Assembly (NCBI GenBank): GCA_031259345.1
Contig: JAIRLQ010000060.1
Location: 1-22,627 of the forward strand
Direction of reading: 5' to 3'
Source of the DNA: Treponema sp.
Lineage (GTDB): Bacteria > Spirochaetota > Spirochaetia > Treponematales > Breznakiellaceae
Length of the DNA stretch: 22,627 bases
In this document: positions 14,406-21,737 of the stretch, piece by piece
How positions within the stretch are numbered: position 1 is the stretch's first letter
How the letters are laid out: every line of letters begins with the position of its first letter
Translations under genes and position numbers: made by a program
The notes under the pieces: generated by a model
Database searches by the model: none
What the model saw: only the letters and a program-made list of their open reading frames with translations
Told to the model about the DNA's origin: nothing

Positions 14406-15788
14406 TTACTTCTTTACCGGAGACATTTCGCGGGTCGCGGCGACTTTGGCGTCTACGGTATTCAACATGGCCGTAAGCCTGTCTTTTTCGATAAGGTCGA
14501 TAAGGCGGGCTTCGGTATAACGTTTGGCTTTTTCGGTAAAAGAACCCATAGTAATGCAGATGCCTTTGCCCGCCTTTACCTCTTTAAGATGGGAGTGGAA
14601 ATCCCGCACGACAAGCTCGCCTATGGAGCCGGAGGTACGGATAAACCTGAACATAATAACATCCGACCACTTGGGGGTATCTACTTCCGCAAGAATATCG
14701 GCGGATTCATTTTTGTTTACCGAAATATTTGTAATCTTTACTTTGGCCTTTGGAAAATAGGCTATAACAAGTTTACGGCAAAGGGCCACAAAATCCCCCG
14801 AAGGGGCCATCAAAAAGATCTGCAAATTCTTGTTTGCGTTAAGTTCCTGGTATCGCCCTATGAGGGGGGAAACATCTTTATAATTGGGGTTTTCAAGCTG
14901 GATTTCTTTAAGGTAGCCAAGGGCCCTTCCGATATCGTTTTGTTTTAAAAGGACTGTTGCCAGGCAGTATTTAAGCTCAAGGCGCACATCGGCTTTTATG
15001 TTTCCGTGCCTTAGGCCCAGTTCAAAATCCGCAATGGCCTTGTCATATTGCCGGGCTTCGGCATTAATGGTTCCCGAAATAAGGCAGGCGCTTGCGCCCA
15101 TTTGGGGGTCGCCCCTTAAATGAGTAAAAATACGCTGGGCCTGTTCTGTCTGCTTGGCCTCGTAATAACATTCCGCCAAAGTATAAAGGGATTCTTTGTC
15201 GTCCGGCGCGAGATCTATGGCCTGGCGGATAAAAGTCATAGCCTCTTTGCTTTTCTTCAACCTAAAATAGGAATGGCCCAGAGTCCGCAGGACTGCGGCG
15301 TTTTCCGGATCTTCAATACGGGCCTGATTCAAAAGCTGGATTGTCTTTTCATAATTTTTCCGTTGGAATTCCAAAACACCTAAATTATAATTTATATCGA
15401 AACTATCATGGTTTAAGCCCCTGGCGATGGAAAAGCCTTTGTACGCTTCGTCGGTATGCCCCAGCTTAAGGGCGGCAAGGCCGTAACGGTAATTCGCTTC
15501 GAATTCCGCTTCCGGCCCCCGGGCGCCGCCGGATTCAATAAGGGTGGCATAGGTTTTCATCGTCTGCCCCCAATCTTCTTCACGAAAGTAGAGATCCCCC
15601 AATTCGTGTAAAGCTTCCGAATCCCGGGGATTTGATTCGAGGCGCTTGTTTGCCTTTTTTATAATTGCGTCCCGGCCTTTGGCCCGTCCGCCGCCCTCGC
15701 CCCGGGAACGGCCGGACATTATCATGAAGATAAAAATCCCGATTACCAGAGCCACCACCGCAATCATGACAGGAATCATGAAATCCAT
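14406..15788 (-). CDS. Membrane-anchored TPR protein with a degenerate Mrr-like C-terminal domain
   Basis: The 460-residue protein has an N-terminal membrane helix (about 4-24), then about six tetratricopeptide repeats (about 55-310; e.g. SEALHELGDLYFREEDW, FDINYNLGVLEFQRKNYEKT, ESLYTLAECYYEAKQTEQA). The last part (about 328-444) follows the restriction-endonuclease-like Mrr pattern: GDFVALCRKLV, SADILAEVD with Asp364, KGICITMGSFTEKAKRY, and LIDLIEKDRLTAML. The QxK catalytic motif expected in the middle is replaced by MFRF (379-382), so nuclease activity is doubtful; a protein- or nucleic-acid-binding role is likelier. No good ribosome site precedes the ATG; a start at the fourth codon is possible. 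It is probably the first gene of an operon with the TIGR03546/TIGR03545 pair. Confidence 0.8.
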   Translation of the reverse strand: MDFMIPVMIAVVALVIGIFIFMIMSGRSRGEGGGRAKGRDAIIKKANKRLESNPRDSEALHELGDLYFREEDWGQTMKTYATLIESGGARGPEAEFEANYRYGLAALKLGHTDEAYKGFSIARGLNHDSFDINYNLGVLEFQRKNYEKTIQLLNQARIEDPENAAVLRTLGHSYFRLKKSKEAMTFIRQAIDLAPDDKESLYTLAECYYEAKQTEQAQRIFTHLRGDPQMGASACLISGTINAEARQYDKAIADFELGLRHGNIKADVRLELKYCLATVLLKQNDIGRALGYLKEIQLENPNYKDVSPLIGRYQELNANKNLQIFLMAPSGDFVALCRKLVIAYFPKAKVKITNISVNKNESADILAEVDTPKWSDVIMFRFIRTSGSIGELVVRDFHSHLKEVKAGKGICITMGSFTEKAKRYTEARLIDLIEKDRLTAMLNTVDAKVAATREMSPVKK

Positions 15789-15871
15789 GTTTTAATTATC
15801 GGATAAAAAACTGGTTTCTTCACTGCTATACTAGCGGCACGAATAAAATGAAAATTTTTGTGGTATTTAAC

Positions 15872-15900
15872 TTGACATTCAGGAAAAAGGACTCTATAAT
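15872..15900 (+). promoter_or_regulatory. Consensus sigma-70 promoter of the LacI sugar operon
   Basis: TTGACA (15872-15877), exactly 17 bases, then TATAAT (15895-15900): both boxes and the spacing are at consensus. It faces the dehydrogenase gene at 16019 and would give a leader of about 110 bases. Confidence 0.75.
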
Positions 15901-15907
15901 TTCTTAG

Positions 15908-15919
15908 CAAAACGATTTG
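15908..15919 (+). promoter_or_regulatory. Candidate LacI-family operator
   Basis: CAAAACGATTTG is a near-palindrome around a central CG, the common form of LacI/GalR-family operators. It lies 8 bases after the -10 box, over the expected transcription start, where binding would block the promoter. The lacI gene in the same operon is the natural candidate regulator. A looser CAAAAC/GTTTTG pairing reaches to about 15929. Confidence 0.5.
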
Positions 15920-15974
15920 ACAAGTTTTGATTTGGAGGCGGATCCGTATTCTGCGGCTTGTCATGGGGAGGATC

Positions 15975-16034
15975 ATGAGTACTGTATCCGGTATGAATGA
16001 AAAAGGGAGACTATCTTTATGCCTAAAACAATGA
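15975..16034 (+). other. Possible leader ORF overlapping the dehydrogenase start
   Basis: ATG at 15975 follows GGGGAGG by only a few bases and opens a 19-codon reading frame (MSTVSGMNEKGRLSLCLKQ) that ends at 16034, inside the dehydrogenase gene in another frame. An internal ATG at codon 7 is also possible. It may be a leader peptide that couples translation to the next gene, or chance. The composition shows no run of one amino acid that would suggest attenuation. Confidence 0.25.
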
Positions 16035-17041
16035 AGGAACTCTTTTTTACCGGCAAATTTACTGTAAGCGCCCGGGAAGTTGAAATACCCGGAGACTTGT
16101 CCCCTTCCCAGATACTGGTAAAAAATGAGTATTCAATGTTGAGTCCCGGAACGGAGCTTGCCCTTTTTACGGGAACCCATGTGGGCTTCACCGATCCTGA
16201 AATAACATGGTGCCGGTATCCCATCAAAGCGGGATATTCATCGGTGGGTGTGGTTTCCGCCGCAGGGGAGGAGGCTTCCTTTGCCGTTGGCGACCGGGTG
16301 CTGCACTATCAGCCCCACGCGGATTATTCGGTGGTTGACGCGGCAAAGGATATTATTCGCCCCCTTCCTCCGGATCTGCCGGATCGGAAGCTCGCCCTCT
16401 TTGCGCGGTTCGGGCAGATAGCCTTTACCGCCCTTCCCGCTTCTCAAAATTTCGGGGCGGTACTAATATTCGGAGGCGGCTTAATCGGAAACCTCTGTGC
16501 CCAGCTTTTTCAGACCCGCACCGGACGGCAGGTTATTCTGGCGGATATTTCCGAAGCCCGGATCAAAACGGCGGAAAAATGCGGCGTCAAATACCGGATC
16601 AACTCATCAAAGGAAAATCTCAAAGAGGCCCTTTTCCGGATTACCGAAGGCCGGGGAGTTGATACGGTGGTGGAAGCTACCGGAGTCCCCGGCATGGTTT
16701 TAGAAAGCCTGGAACAAGTTAACCGTTACGGCGAAGTTATCCTCCTCGGCTCCACCCGGGGAAAGGTGGAAGTGGATGTGTATAAACTCATTCACCGGAA
16801 GGTGACCAGCCTTATCGGCGTCCACGAACTGCGGTATCCCCTGTTTCCCCAGGGGGATTCCAAAAACAACCACCAGGATTTCAGCGATCAGGTTTTGAAA
16901 GGCCTCTGTTCCGGCTCAATCAACGCGGAACCTTTTATCACCGACATTATTCCCTATACCCAGGTACAGGAAGCGTATAATTGGCTACTGAACGATCGGG
17001 ATAACCATCTCGGCATCATCATAGACTGGAAAGGAGTGTAA
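16019..17041 (+). CDS. Medium-chain (MDR) alcohol/polyol dehydrogenase-like protein
   Basis: The 340-residue protein follows the MDR superfamily plan. An N-terminal GroES-like domain contains LSPGTELALFTGTH, AGYSSVGVV and GDRV. A Rossmann domain follows, with FGGGLIGNLCAQ at 151-162 and a VILADISEARIKTAEKCG strand-helix. GVDTVVEATG and EVILLGSTRG are further typical segments. The structural-zinc cysteine cluster is absent. It probably oxidises or reduces a sugar or polyol with NAD(P). GGGAGA 8 bases upstream supports the ATG at 16019 rather than the one at 16031. First gene of an operon with an isomerase-like protein, a LacI regulator, a symporter and probably a Gfo/Idh oxidoreductase. Confidence 0.82.
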   Translation: MPKTMKELFFTGKFTVSAREVEIPGDLSPSQILVKNEYSMLSPGTELALFTGTHVGFTDPEITWCRYPIKAGYSSVGVVSAAGEEASFAVGDRVLHYQPHADYSVVDAAKDIIRPLPPDLPDRKLALFARFGQIAFTALPASQNFGAVLIFGGGLIGNLCAQLFQTRTGRQVILADISEARIKTAEKCGVKYRINSSKENLKEALFRITEGRGVDTVVEATGVPGMVLESLEQVNRYGEVILLGSTRGKVEVDVYKLIHRKVTSLIGVHELRYPLFPQGDSKNNHQDFSDQVLKGLCSGSINAEPFITDIIPYTQVQEAYNWLLNDRDNHLGIIIDWKGV

Positions 17042-17045
17042 CAAT

Positions 17046-17915
17046 ATGGGCAGTAAATATGCTCGAATGACCGGTATCGCCGATGAGGGGGGCGAGAGCA
17101 TTGAGCGGCAGATTGCAAACCACAAGGCATTGGGATGGGAAACCATTGAACTGCGGAATGTGGAAAAAATAAATATCTGCGAGATGGATGACCGCCAATT
17201 CGATAAGGTACAGGGCGCCATGGAAAAGGCAGGCATGAGGGCTGCGGCCTTTGGTTCCGCCATCGCCAACTGGGCCCGCCCCATTACGGGGGAATTCTCC
17301 CGGGACCGGGAGGATCTGATACGGGCGATTCCCCGCATGAGGCTACTCAATACAAAATTCATCCGTATCATGTCATACCCCAATGACGGGCTGGAAGAAA
17401 AAGTCTGGAAGAACGAGACCTTTAGCCGCATCACGGAATTAACCCATATTGCCGAGGGGGAAGGCGTTGTATTGCTTCTTGAAAACTGTGATGGCTGGGC
17501 ATCTACCTCGCCCCATGCATTAAAAGAAATATTATCGCGTATCAATTCACCGGCATTACAGGTTGTGTTTGATACGGGAAATCCGGTTTCCCACGGCGGG
17601 GATTCTCAGGCTGTTTGGGATTTTTATTATGCCGCCCTTCCCCGGCTGGTTCATTTCCATATCAAAGATTGTAAGGTGCAAAGAGGCAGTGAAAAAACGG
17701 TTCATACTTATCCGGGTAAAGGGGATTGCTGTATCTTTGAAATTATGAAGGATCTGATTAGCCGGGGATATAGGGGTATGTTTTCTATAGAACCTCATAT
17801 CCTTATCCAGGTTCATCTTGGCAGTGATTCACCGGAAAGCACGGAGCCGCAAAAAATGTATCTGGAATATGGCAGGCAGGCAAACCAGATGTTGGATACC
17901 ATCATGGGACGGTAA
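17046..17915 (+). CDS. Sugar phosphate isomerase/epimerase-like TIM barrel protein
   Basis: The 289-residue protein belongs to the xylose-isomerase-like TIM barrel (AP endonuclease 2) superfamily. The four expected metal ligands can be placed: Glu146 in LLLENC, Asp176 in VVFDTGNP, His205 in HFHIKD and Glu249 in FSIEPH. The PGKGDC segment (223-228) is also usual. Members isomerise or epimerise ketoses, dehydrate inosose or, as recently shown for some, act as lyases on 3-keto-glycosides. The ribosome site AAGGAG lies at the end of the dehydrogenase gene, 9 bases before this ATG, so the genes are tightly coupled. The substrate cannot be assigned. Confidence 0.85.
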   Translation: MGSKYARMTGIADEGGESIERQIANHKALGWETIELRNVEKINICEMDDRQFDKVQGAMEKAGMRAAAFGSAIANWARPITGEFSRDREDLIRAIPRMRLLNTKFIRIMSYPNDGLEEKVWKNETFSRITELTHIAEGEGVVLLLENCDGWASTSPHALKEILSRINSPALQVVFDTGNPVSHGGDSQAVWDFYYAALPRLVHFHIKDCKVQRGSEKTVHTYPGKGDCCIFEIMKDLISRGYRGMFSIEPHILIQVHLGSDSPESTEPQKMYLEYGRQANQMLDTIMGR

Positions 17916-17937
17916 AAAATTTTTAGGAGGATACCTT

Positions 17938-17985
17938 ATGAGCTGTAAGGTTAACGTGGCGTTTACCGGGGCGGATAATGGCTGA
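17938..17985 (+). pseudogene. 15-codon ORF, possible remnant of an oxidoreductase gene start
   Basis: AGGAGG at 17925-17930 with ideal spacing precedes ATG at 17938. The frame gives MSCKVNVAFTGADNG and stops at 17985, overlapping the first eight bases of lacI in another frame. VNVAFTGADNG resembles the first strand and glycine turn of Gfo/Idh/MocA proteins (VNVAFIGAGNRG style). It may be what is left of such a gene after a deletion, or a leader peptide; either way it gives lacI a strong ribosome entry point. Too short for a firm call. Confidence 0.4.
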
Positions 17986-19024
17986 TTCCGCATCTCCGGT
18001 GACAATTTTAGATGTAGCAAAACTGGCTGATGTGTCGCCTTCCACGGTGTCTCACGCGCTTAACGGCAAACGTCCCGTAAGTACAGCCACCAAAGAAAGA
18101 GTCCTTTCAGCCATTGAGGCCCTCGGTTATACTCCGTCTTATAATGCCAGTCATTTACGCAAAGGAAATTCCGGAATTATCGGCTGTTATACCGTTGATA
18201 TTACAGAAACCTTTTCGCATGAAATTGTAAAGGGAATTGAACGTGGGCTTACCGGCAGCGGTCTGTCCATGCTGTTTGTTTCCGGGGTTGAATTCGGCAA
18301 TGATTTTTCCCGGGCCTACCGGTTTCTCCTGAGCCACGATATAGACGGCTTATTGCTCTGTAATCACATTCCCACCGTTCTTGATACCTTTACGGTTACC
18401 AAAAATTCGAGTATCCCCATGATCGCCATTAATATGAAGCTGGATGATGTACCTTCTGTTTTTCCCGACAATTTCAACGGCGGCATAATTGCGGCGGAAC
18501 ATCTGTACGCCTCCGGCATGCGGTGTCCTGGGATGATCTGCGGTCCGGAATATCGGCATTCGGTGGAACAGCGGCTCAAGGGTTTTCAGAGAAGGGTTAT
18601 GGAACTGGGATTAGAATTTACTTCCGATCATTATATGTTCGGGGAATATACCTATGAACAGGGGTATGAAGCGGCATCCCGGTTGATGAAAACAGTCCCC
18701 CGCATTGACGGTATTTTCTGTGCCAACGATTATATAGCCGCCGGGGCCATAAACCGCTTAACAGAAATGGGCTATAAAATACCCCATGACATCCGGATTA
18801 TCGGATTTGACAATCGTGATTTCGCCCGGTTTTGGCCTATCCCGATTTCAACCTTTGAACAGCCCCTGGAGGAGATGGGCTTCATCGGCATGAGCGCGCT
18901 CAGATGCGCCGTTTTTTCCTCCGTAAGCCATGAGGAACCACAAATTCTTCAATCAAAACTTATCCCCCGAACCAGCACCTTGGGGCCCGCCTTTGAAAAA
19001 AATAACAGCAATAAGGAAGAATGA
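17978..19024 (+). CDS. LacI-family transcriptional regulator
   Basis: The 348-residue protein has the LacI helix-turn-helix at 9-28 (TILDVAKLADVSPSTVSHAL), the NGKRPVSTATKERV stretch and a hinge helix near 50-62. A periplasmic-binding-protein-like effector domain follows (GIIGCYTVDITETFSHEIVKGIERGL; GIFCANDYIAAGAINRL; IRIIGFDNRDFARFWPIPISTFEQP). It most probably represses its own operon through the CAAAACGATTTG site at 15908-15919, with a sugar as inducer. Its own ribosome site is poor, but translation can be coupled to the short ORF at 17938. The stop codon overlaps the ATG of the symporter gene. Confidence 0.9.
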   Translation: MADSASPVTILDVAKLADVSPSTVSHALNGKRPVSTATKERVLSAIEALGYTPSYNASHLRKGNSGIIGCYTVDITETFSHEIVKGIERGLTGSGLSMLFVSGVEFGNDFSRAYRFLLSHDIDGLLLCNHIPTVLDTFTVTKNSSIPMIAINMKLDDVPSVFPDNFNGGIIAAEHLYASGMRCPGMICGPEYRHSVEQRLKGFQRRVMELGLEFTSDHYMFGEYTYEQGYEAASRLMKTVPRIDGIFCANDYIAAGAINRLTEMGYKIPHDIRIIGFDNRDFARFWPIPISTFEQPLEEMGFIGMSALRCAVFSSVSHEEPQILQSKLIPRTSTLGPAFEKNNSNKEE

Positions 19025-20460
19025 TGAAAATTGAAACGAAACCAGGAGAAATGAAAAAACCGGAAATGTTTATATTTGCCTCCGCCGATTCCTTTGGAGG
19101 AGGAGGCCAGGCTCTTATAGCGGTTTTGTATCTGGTATACCTTACCAACGTCCTGGGCATAAACCCGGCCTGGGCGGGTATGGGGGTGATGATATCCAAA
19201 ATTTGGGACGCCGTCTCGGATCCCCTTATGGGGGTAATCTCCGATAATACCAGAATCTCCCTAGGGCGGCGTAAACCCTATATATTGGCTGCGGGGACAA
19301 TGCTCATTCCGGCTATGGCAATACTCTGGTTTCCGGTGAGTTTTTCCTCTATGACTGCCAGGGTTGTCTTTGTCACCGCCGCCTATCTTCTCTACTGTAC
19401 GGTTACCACAATCAACTTTGTCCCTTATAATTCCTTAAGTACCGAGATCAGTACCGATTTCAAAATACGGAATCAGGCAAACATGATCCGGGTGGTCTTT
19501 TCCCTGAGCGCTACTGCGCTCTGTACCCTCCTGCCCTCCGCGCTGTTCGGTCTTTACAACAAAGGAAATATTCCGCTGTCAACATTTTACGTTATCATTG
19601 TTTTAGGTTTTGGAGCGGCATTTGCCCTGCCTCAAATCCTCACCGGGCTTTTTGTCAGAGAACGGGTGCCCTACGAAAAAACGAAAGTGCATTTTTCCCC
19701 GGCTATTTTTTTCAAACCCCTCAAGGTCCGCTCTTACCGCAGGCTGCTGATTCTGTATATCTCCCAGAAAATCAATATGGATATTATATCCACGGTGATC
19801 ATCTACTATTCACTCTATGTAATACCGGGTATCAGCGTCACCATATTTCTCGGGGCCTTTCTGGGGGTTCCAATTATTCTCTTTCCCGTGCTCTCCCGTC
19901 TTGTAAACCGAACCTCAAAAACCAAAATATACCGCATGGGACTGCCCCTTTCCGTCATCGGAGCGGCCTGTATCGCGGTTTATCCTCCGACAGCCCCGCA
20001 TATTGGGGTCTATATCCTTGCTGGCCTTACCGCCCTGGGGTTCGCCGGGGCCATGACCATGAGCTGGATCATGTTTCCCGACGTAGTGGACCTGGGGGAA
20101 CTTTCCCTGGGACAACGGATCGCCGGGTCCTTCAGCGGGCTGATGACTTTTGTGTGCAAAACAAGCGCCGCCACCGCAATTTTTCTGGTTGGCATTGTAC
20201 TGGGTCTTACCGGTTTTGTTCCTTCCACCGGAGCGACAGGAACAATAGCCCAGCCCGACGCTACCGTCCTAGCATTGCGGCTCATCATTCTCCTCAGTTT
20301 TGTCCTGCTCATGGGTAATGCGTGGTTTACAGCCCGCCGTTTCCGCCTAAGCCCGGATTTGGCAAAAAGGGTAAAGTATTTCCTGGAAAAAAGGCGGAAT
20401 AAAGAACCCCTTGAAGGTGAACAGGCCGAATATGATCGCATTATGAAAGAATTCGGTTGA
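19021..20460 (+). CDS. GPH-type (glycoside/pentoside/hexuronide) sugar:cation symporter
   Basis: The 479-residue membrane protein has about twelve hydrophobic segments and the GPH/MFS loop motif DPLMGVISDNTRISLGRRKP (67-86), as in MelB and XynB/UidB-type transporters. This family imports glycosides, pentosides or hexuronides with Na+ or H+, without phosphorylation. It ends in a charged cytoplasmic tail. The ATG overlaps the lacI stop codon, so regulator and transporter are translated together; a second ATG three bases later is an equally possible start. It should supply the substrate for the dehydrogenase and isomerase-like enzymes of the operon. Confidence 0.88.
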   Translation: MMKIETKPGEMKKPEMFIFASADSFGGGGQALIAVLYLVYLTNVLGINPAWAGMGVMISKIWDAVSDPLMGVISDNTRISLGRRKPYILAAGTMLIPAMAILWFPVSFSSMTARVVFVTAAYLLYCTVTTINFVPYNSLSTEISTDFKIRNQANMIRVVFSLSATALCTLLPSALFGLYNKGNIPLSTFYVIIVLGFGAAFALPQILTGLFVRERVPYEKTKVHFSPAIFFKPLKVRSYRRLLILYISQKINMDIISTVIIYYSLYVIPGISVTIFLGAFLGVPIILFPVLSRLVNRTSKTKIYRMGLPLSVIGAACIAVYPPTAPHIGVYILAGLTALGFAGAMTMSWIMFPDVVDLGELSLGQRIAGSFSGLMTFVCKTSAATAIFLVGIVLGLTGFVPSTGATGTIAQPDATVLALRLIILLSFVLLMGNAWFTARRFRLSPDLAKRVKYFLEKRRNKEPLEGEQAEYDRIMKEFG

Positions 20461-20496
20461 AGTTGGCGCTCATTAATTTCTATATTATTCGGGGTT

Positions 20497-20521
20497 TCCC
20501 CAAAATTCCGGGGGATTTTTT
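20497..20521 (+). terminator. Weak intrinsic terminator or attenuator after the symporter gene
   Basis: TCCCC (20497-20501) can pair with GGGGA (20511-20515), followed by six T (20516-20521). A competing hairpin, GGGG/CCCC at 20491-20501, shares the C run. The stem is short, so termination would be partial and the next gene could still be reached by read-through. Confidence 0.4.
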
Positions 20522-20548
20522 AAGCAGCTATAAAAAGGAAAAACTATC

Positions 20549-21601
20549 ATGAATACATTTCAATCCGTCGGTTTCGGTATCCTGGGCCTTGGGGTAATCG
20601 CCGAATTCCATGTCAAGGCAATCAAAGAAATTTCCGGCGCCTGTTTTGTTGGAGGCTTTGATACTATTCCGGGCAAGGCGGCGGCCTTTTGCGAAAAGCA
20701 CGGAGGCAAGCCCTACGAAGATTTATTGCACTTTCTAACGGATAAAGATATTGATATTGTTACCATTGCCACACCATCGGGCTTGCATCTTGATGGATCC
20801 TTGGCGGCGGTAAAGGCAGGAAAACATATCATCGTTGAAAAGCCCTTGGAGATTACCACGGCTCGCTGCGACAGGATCATTGCGGAGGCCAAGGCCAATG
20901 CGGTAAAGGTGGGAACCGTATTCCCTTCCCGGTACTATGCATCCTCAAAGATTATCAAGAAGGCCATTGAAGGAGGACGGTTCGGTAAAATTGTACTGGC
21001 CGATGCCCAAACAAAATGGTTCCGGAGCCAGGAATATTACGATTCGGGAAAATGGCGGGGCACTTGGCAGCTTGACGGCGGAGGCGCCTTGATGAACCAG
21101 AGTATCCATGCCATAGACCTTCTCCAGTGGTTTATGGGCGATGTGACGGAAGTTTTTGCCTATACCGGCACACTGGTCCATGAACGCATTGAGGTTGAAG
21201 ACTGCGCTGCCGCAAGCCTGAAGTTCGCAAACGGCGCCCTGGGGGTTATTGAAGGCACCACCGGGGCATATCCGGGCTTTCTCAAAAAAATTGAAATTTA
21301 CGGTTCAAAGGGCAGTGCCGTCATGGAAGAAGAAAATATTACTACCTGGCAATTTGCCGAAGAAGAGGCCGAGGATGAAACTATACGAAGCAAATACGCC
21401 GCCGCAACAAGCGGCGCATCGGATCCCAAAGCCATAGGCCACCACGGCCATCGTATGCTTTTTGAATCCTTTGTAGCGGCTTTGATGGAAGACCGGCCCG
21501 TAGACATAGATGGAAACGAGGGCAGAAAGGCGGTGGAGATTATTGAAGGCATCTACCGAAGTGCCAAAACTCAGGCTCCGGTTCCTCTGCCATTAGGATA
21601 A
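20549..21601 (+). CDS. Gfo/Idh/MocA-family NAD(P)-dependent sugar oxidoreductase
   Basis: The 350-residue protein opens with a Rossmann turn (GFGILGLGVIAEFHVKAI, 8-25) and carries the family's EKP motif at 97-99 (HIIVEKPLEIT), whose lysine is catalytic. The second conserved block is LDGGGALMNQSIHAIDLLQW (175-194), with Asp176 and His187. Such enzymes oxidise sugars, inositols or glycosides, or reduce keto sugars. AAGGAA 8 bases upstream supports the ATG at 20549. It lies 88 bases after the symporter, past a weak hairpin, and probably belongs to the same cluster. With the MDR dehydrogenase and the TIM barrel protein it makes an oxidative sugar route likely. Confidence 0.87.
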   Translation: MNTFQSVGFGILGLGVIAEFHVKAIKEISGACFVGGFDTIPGKAAAFCEKHGGKPYEDLLHFLTDKDIDIVTIATPSGLHLDGSLAAVKAGKHIIVEKPLEITTARCDRIIAEAKANAVKVGTVFPSRYYASSKIIKKAIEGGRFGKIVLADAQTKWFRSQEYYDSGKWRGTWQLDGGGALMNQSIHAIDLLQWFMGDVTEVFAYTGTLVHERIEVEDCAAASLKFANGALGVIEGTTGAYPGFLKKIEIYGSKGSAVMEEENITTWQFAEEEAEDETIRSKYAAATSGASDPKAIGHHGHRMLFESFVAALMEDRPVDIDGNEGRKAVEIIEGIYRSAKTQAPVPLPLG

Positions 21602-21628
21602 ATGTGTAATTGCCGGAGTAATCGAGAT

Positions 21629-21657
21629 TGTTCCAAAACCCGGTTGGTTTTGGAACA
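21629..21657. repeat. Perfect 12-base-pair hairpin repeat TGTTCCAAAACC/GGTTTTGGAACA
   Basis: TGTTCCAAAACC (21629-21640) and GGTTTTGGAACA (21646-21657) form a perfect stem with a 5-base loop; GATTG/CAATC outside it (21626-21630 and 21661-21665) extends the symmetry with a bulge. The first 15 bases recur inverted at 1-15, and the core at 1391-1400. It lies 28 bases after the Gfo/Idh stop codon. There is no T-run on the plus strand, so a repeat unit is likelier than a plain terminator. Confidence 0.65.
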
Positions 21658-21737
21658 GCCTCAATCTTAATAAGCGGGCGATTAAAGTTTGAGCACGGCG
21701 TTGTTTCATTGTAACAAAGCAAAAAAGGAGTATACTT

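Noticed and set aside
14406..15390. Reading the TPR protein as an active Mrr restriction enzyme
   Set aside because: The QxK motif is missing, there is no methylase partner, and the protein is membrane-anchored.
1..21657. Genomic island or composite transposon bounded by the inverted copies at 1-15 and 21629-21643
   Set aside because: The copies are only 15 bases, a core copy also lies inside, and no transposase or integrase is encoded between them; dispersed repeats explain this better.
21666..21737. Separate terminator or small RNA gene before the YhhN gene
   Set aside because: Only a weak TTGTT/AACAA pairing is visible, with no promoter boxes that I could support.
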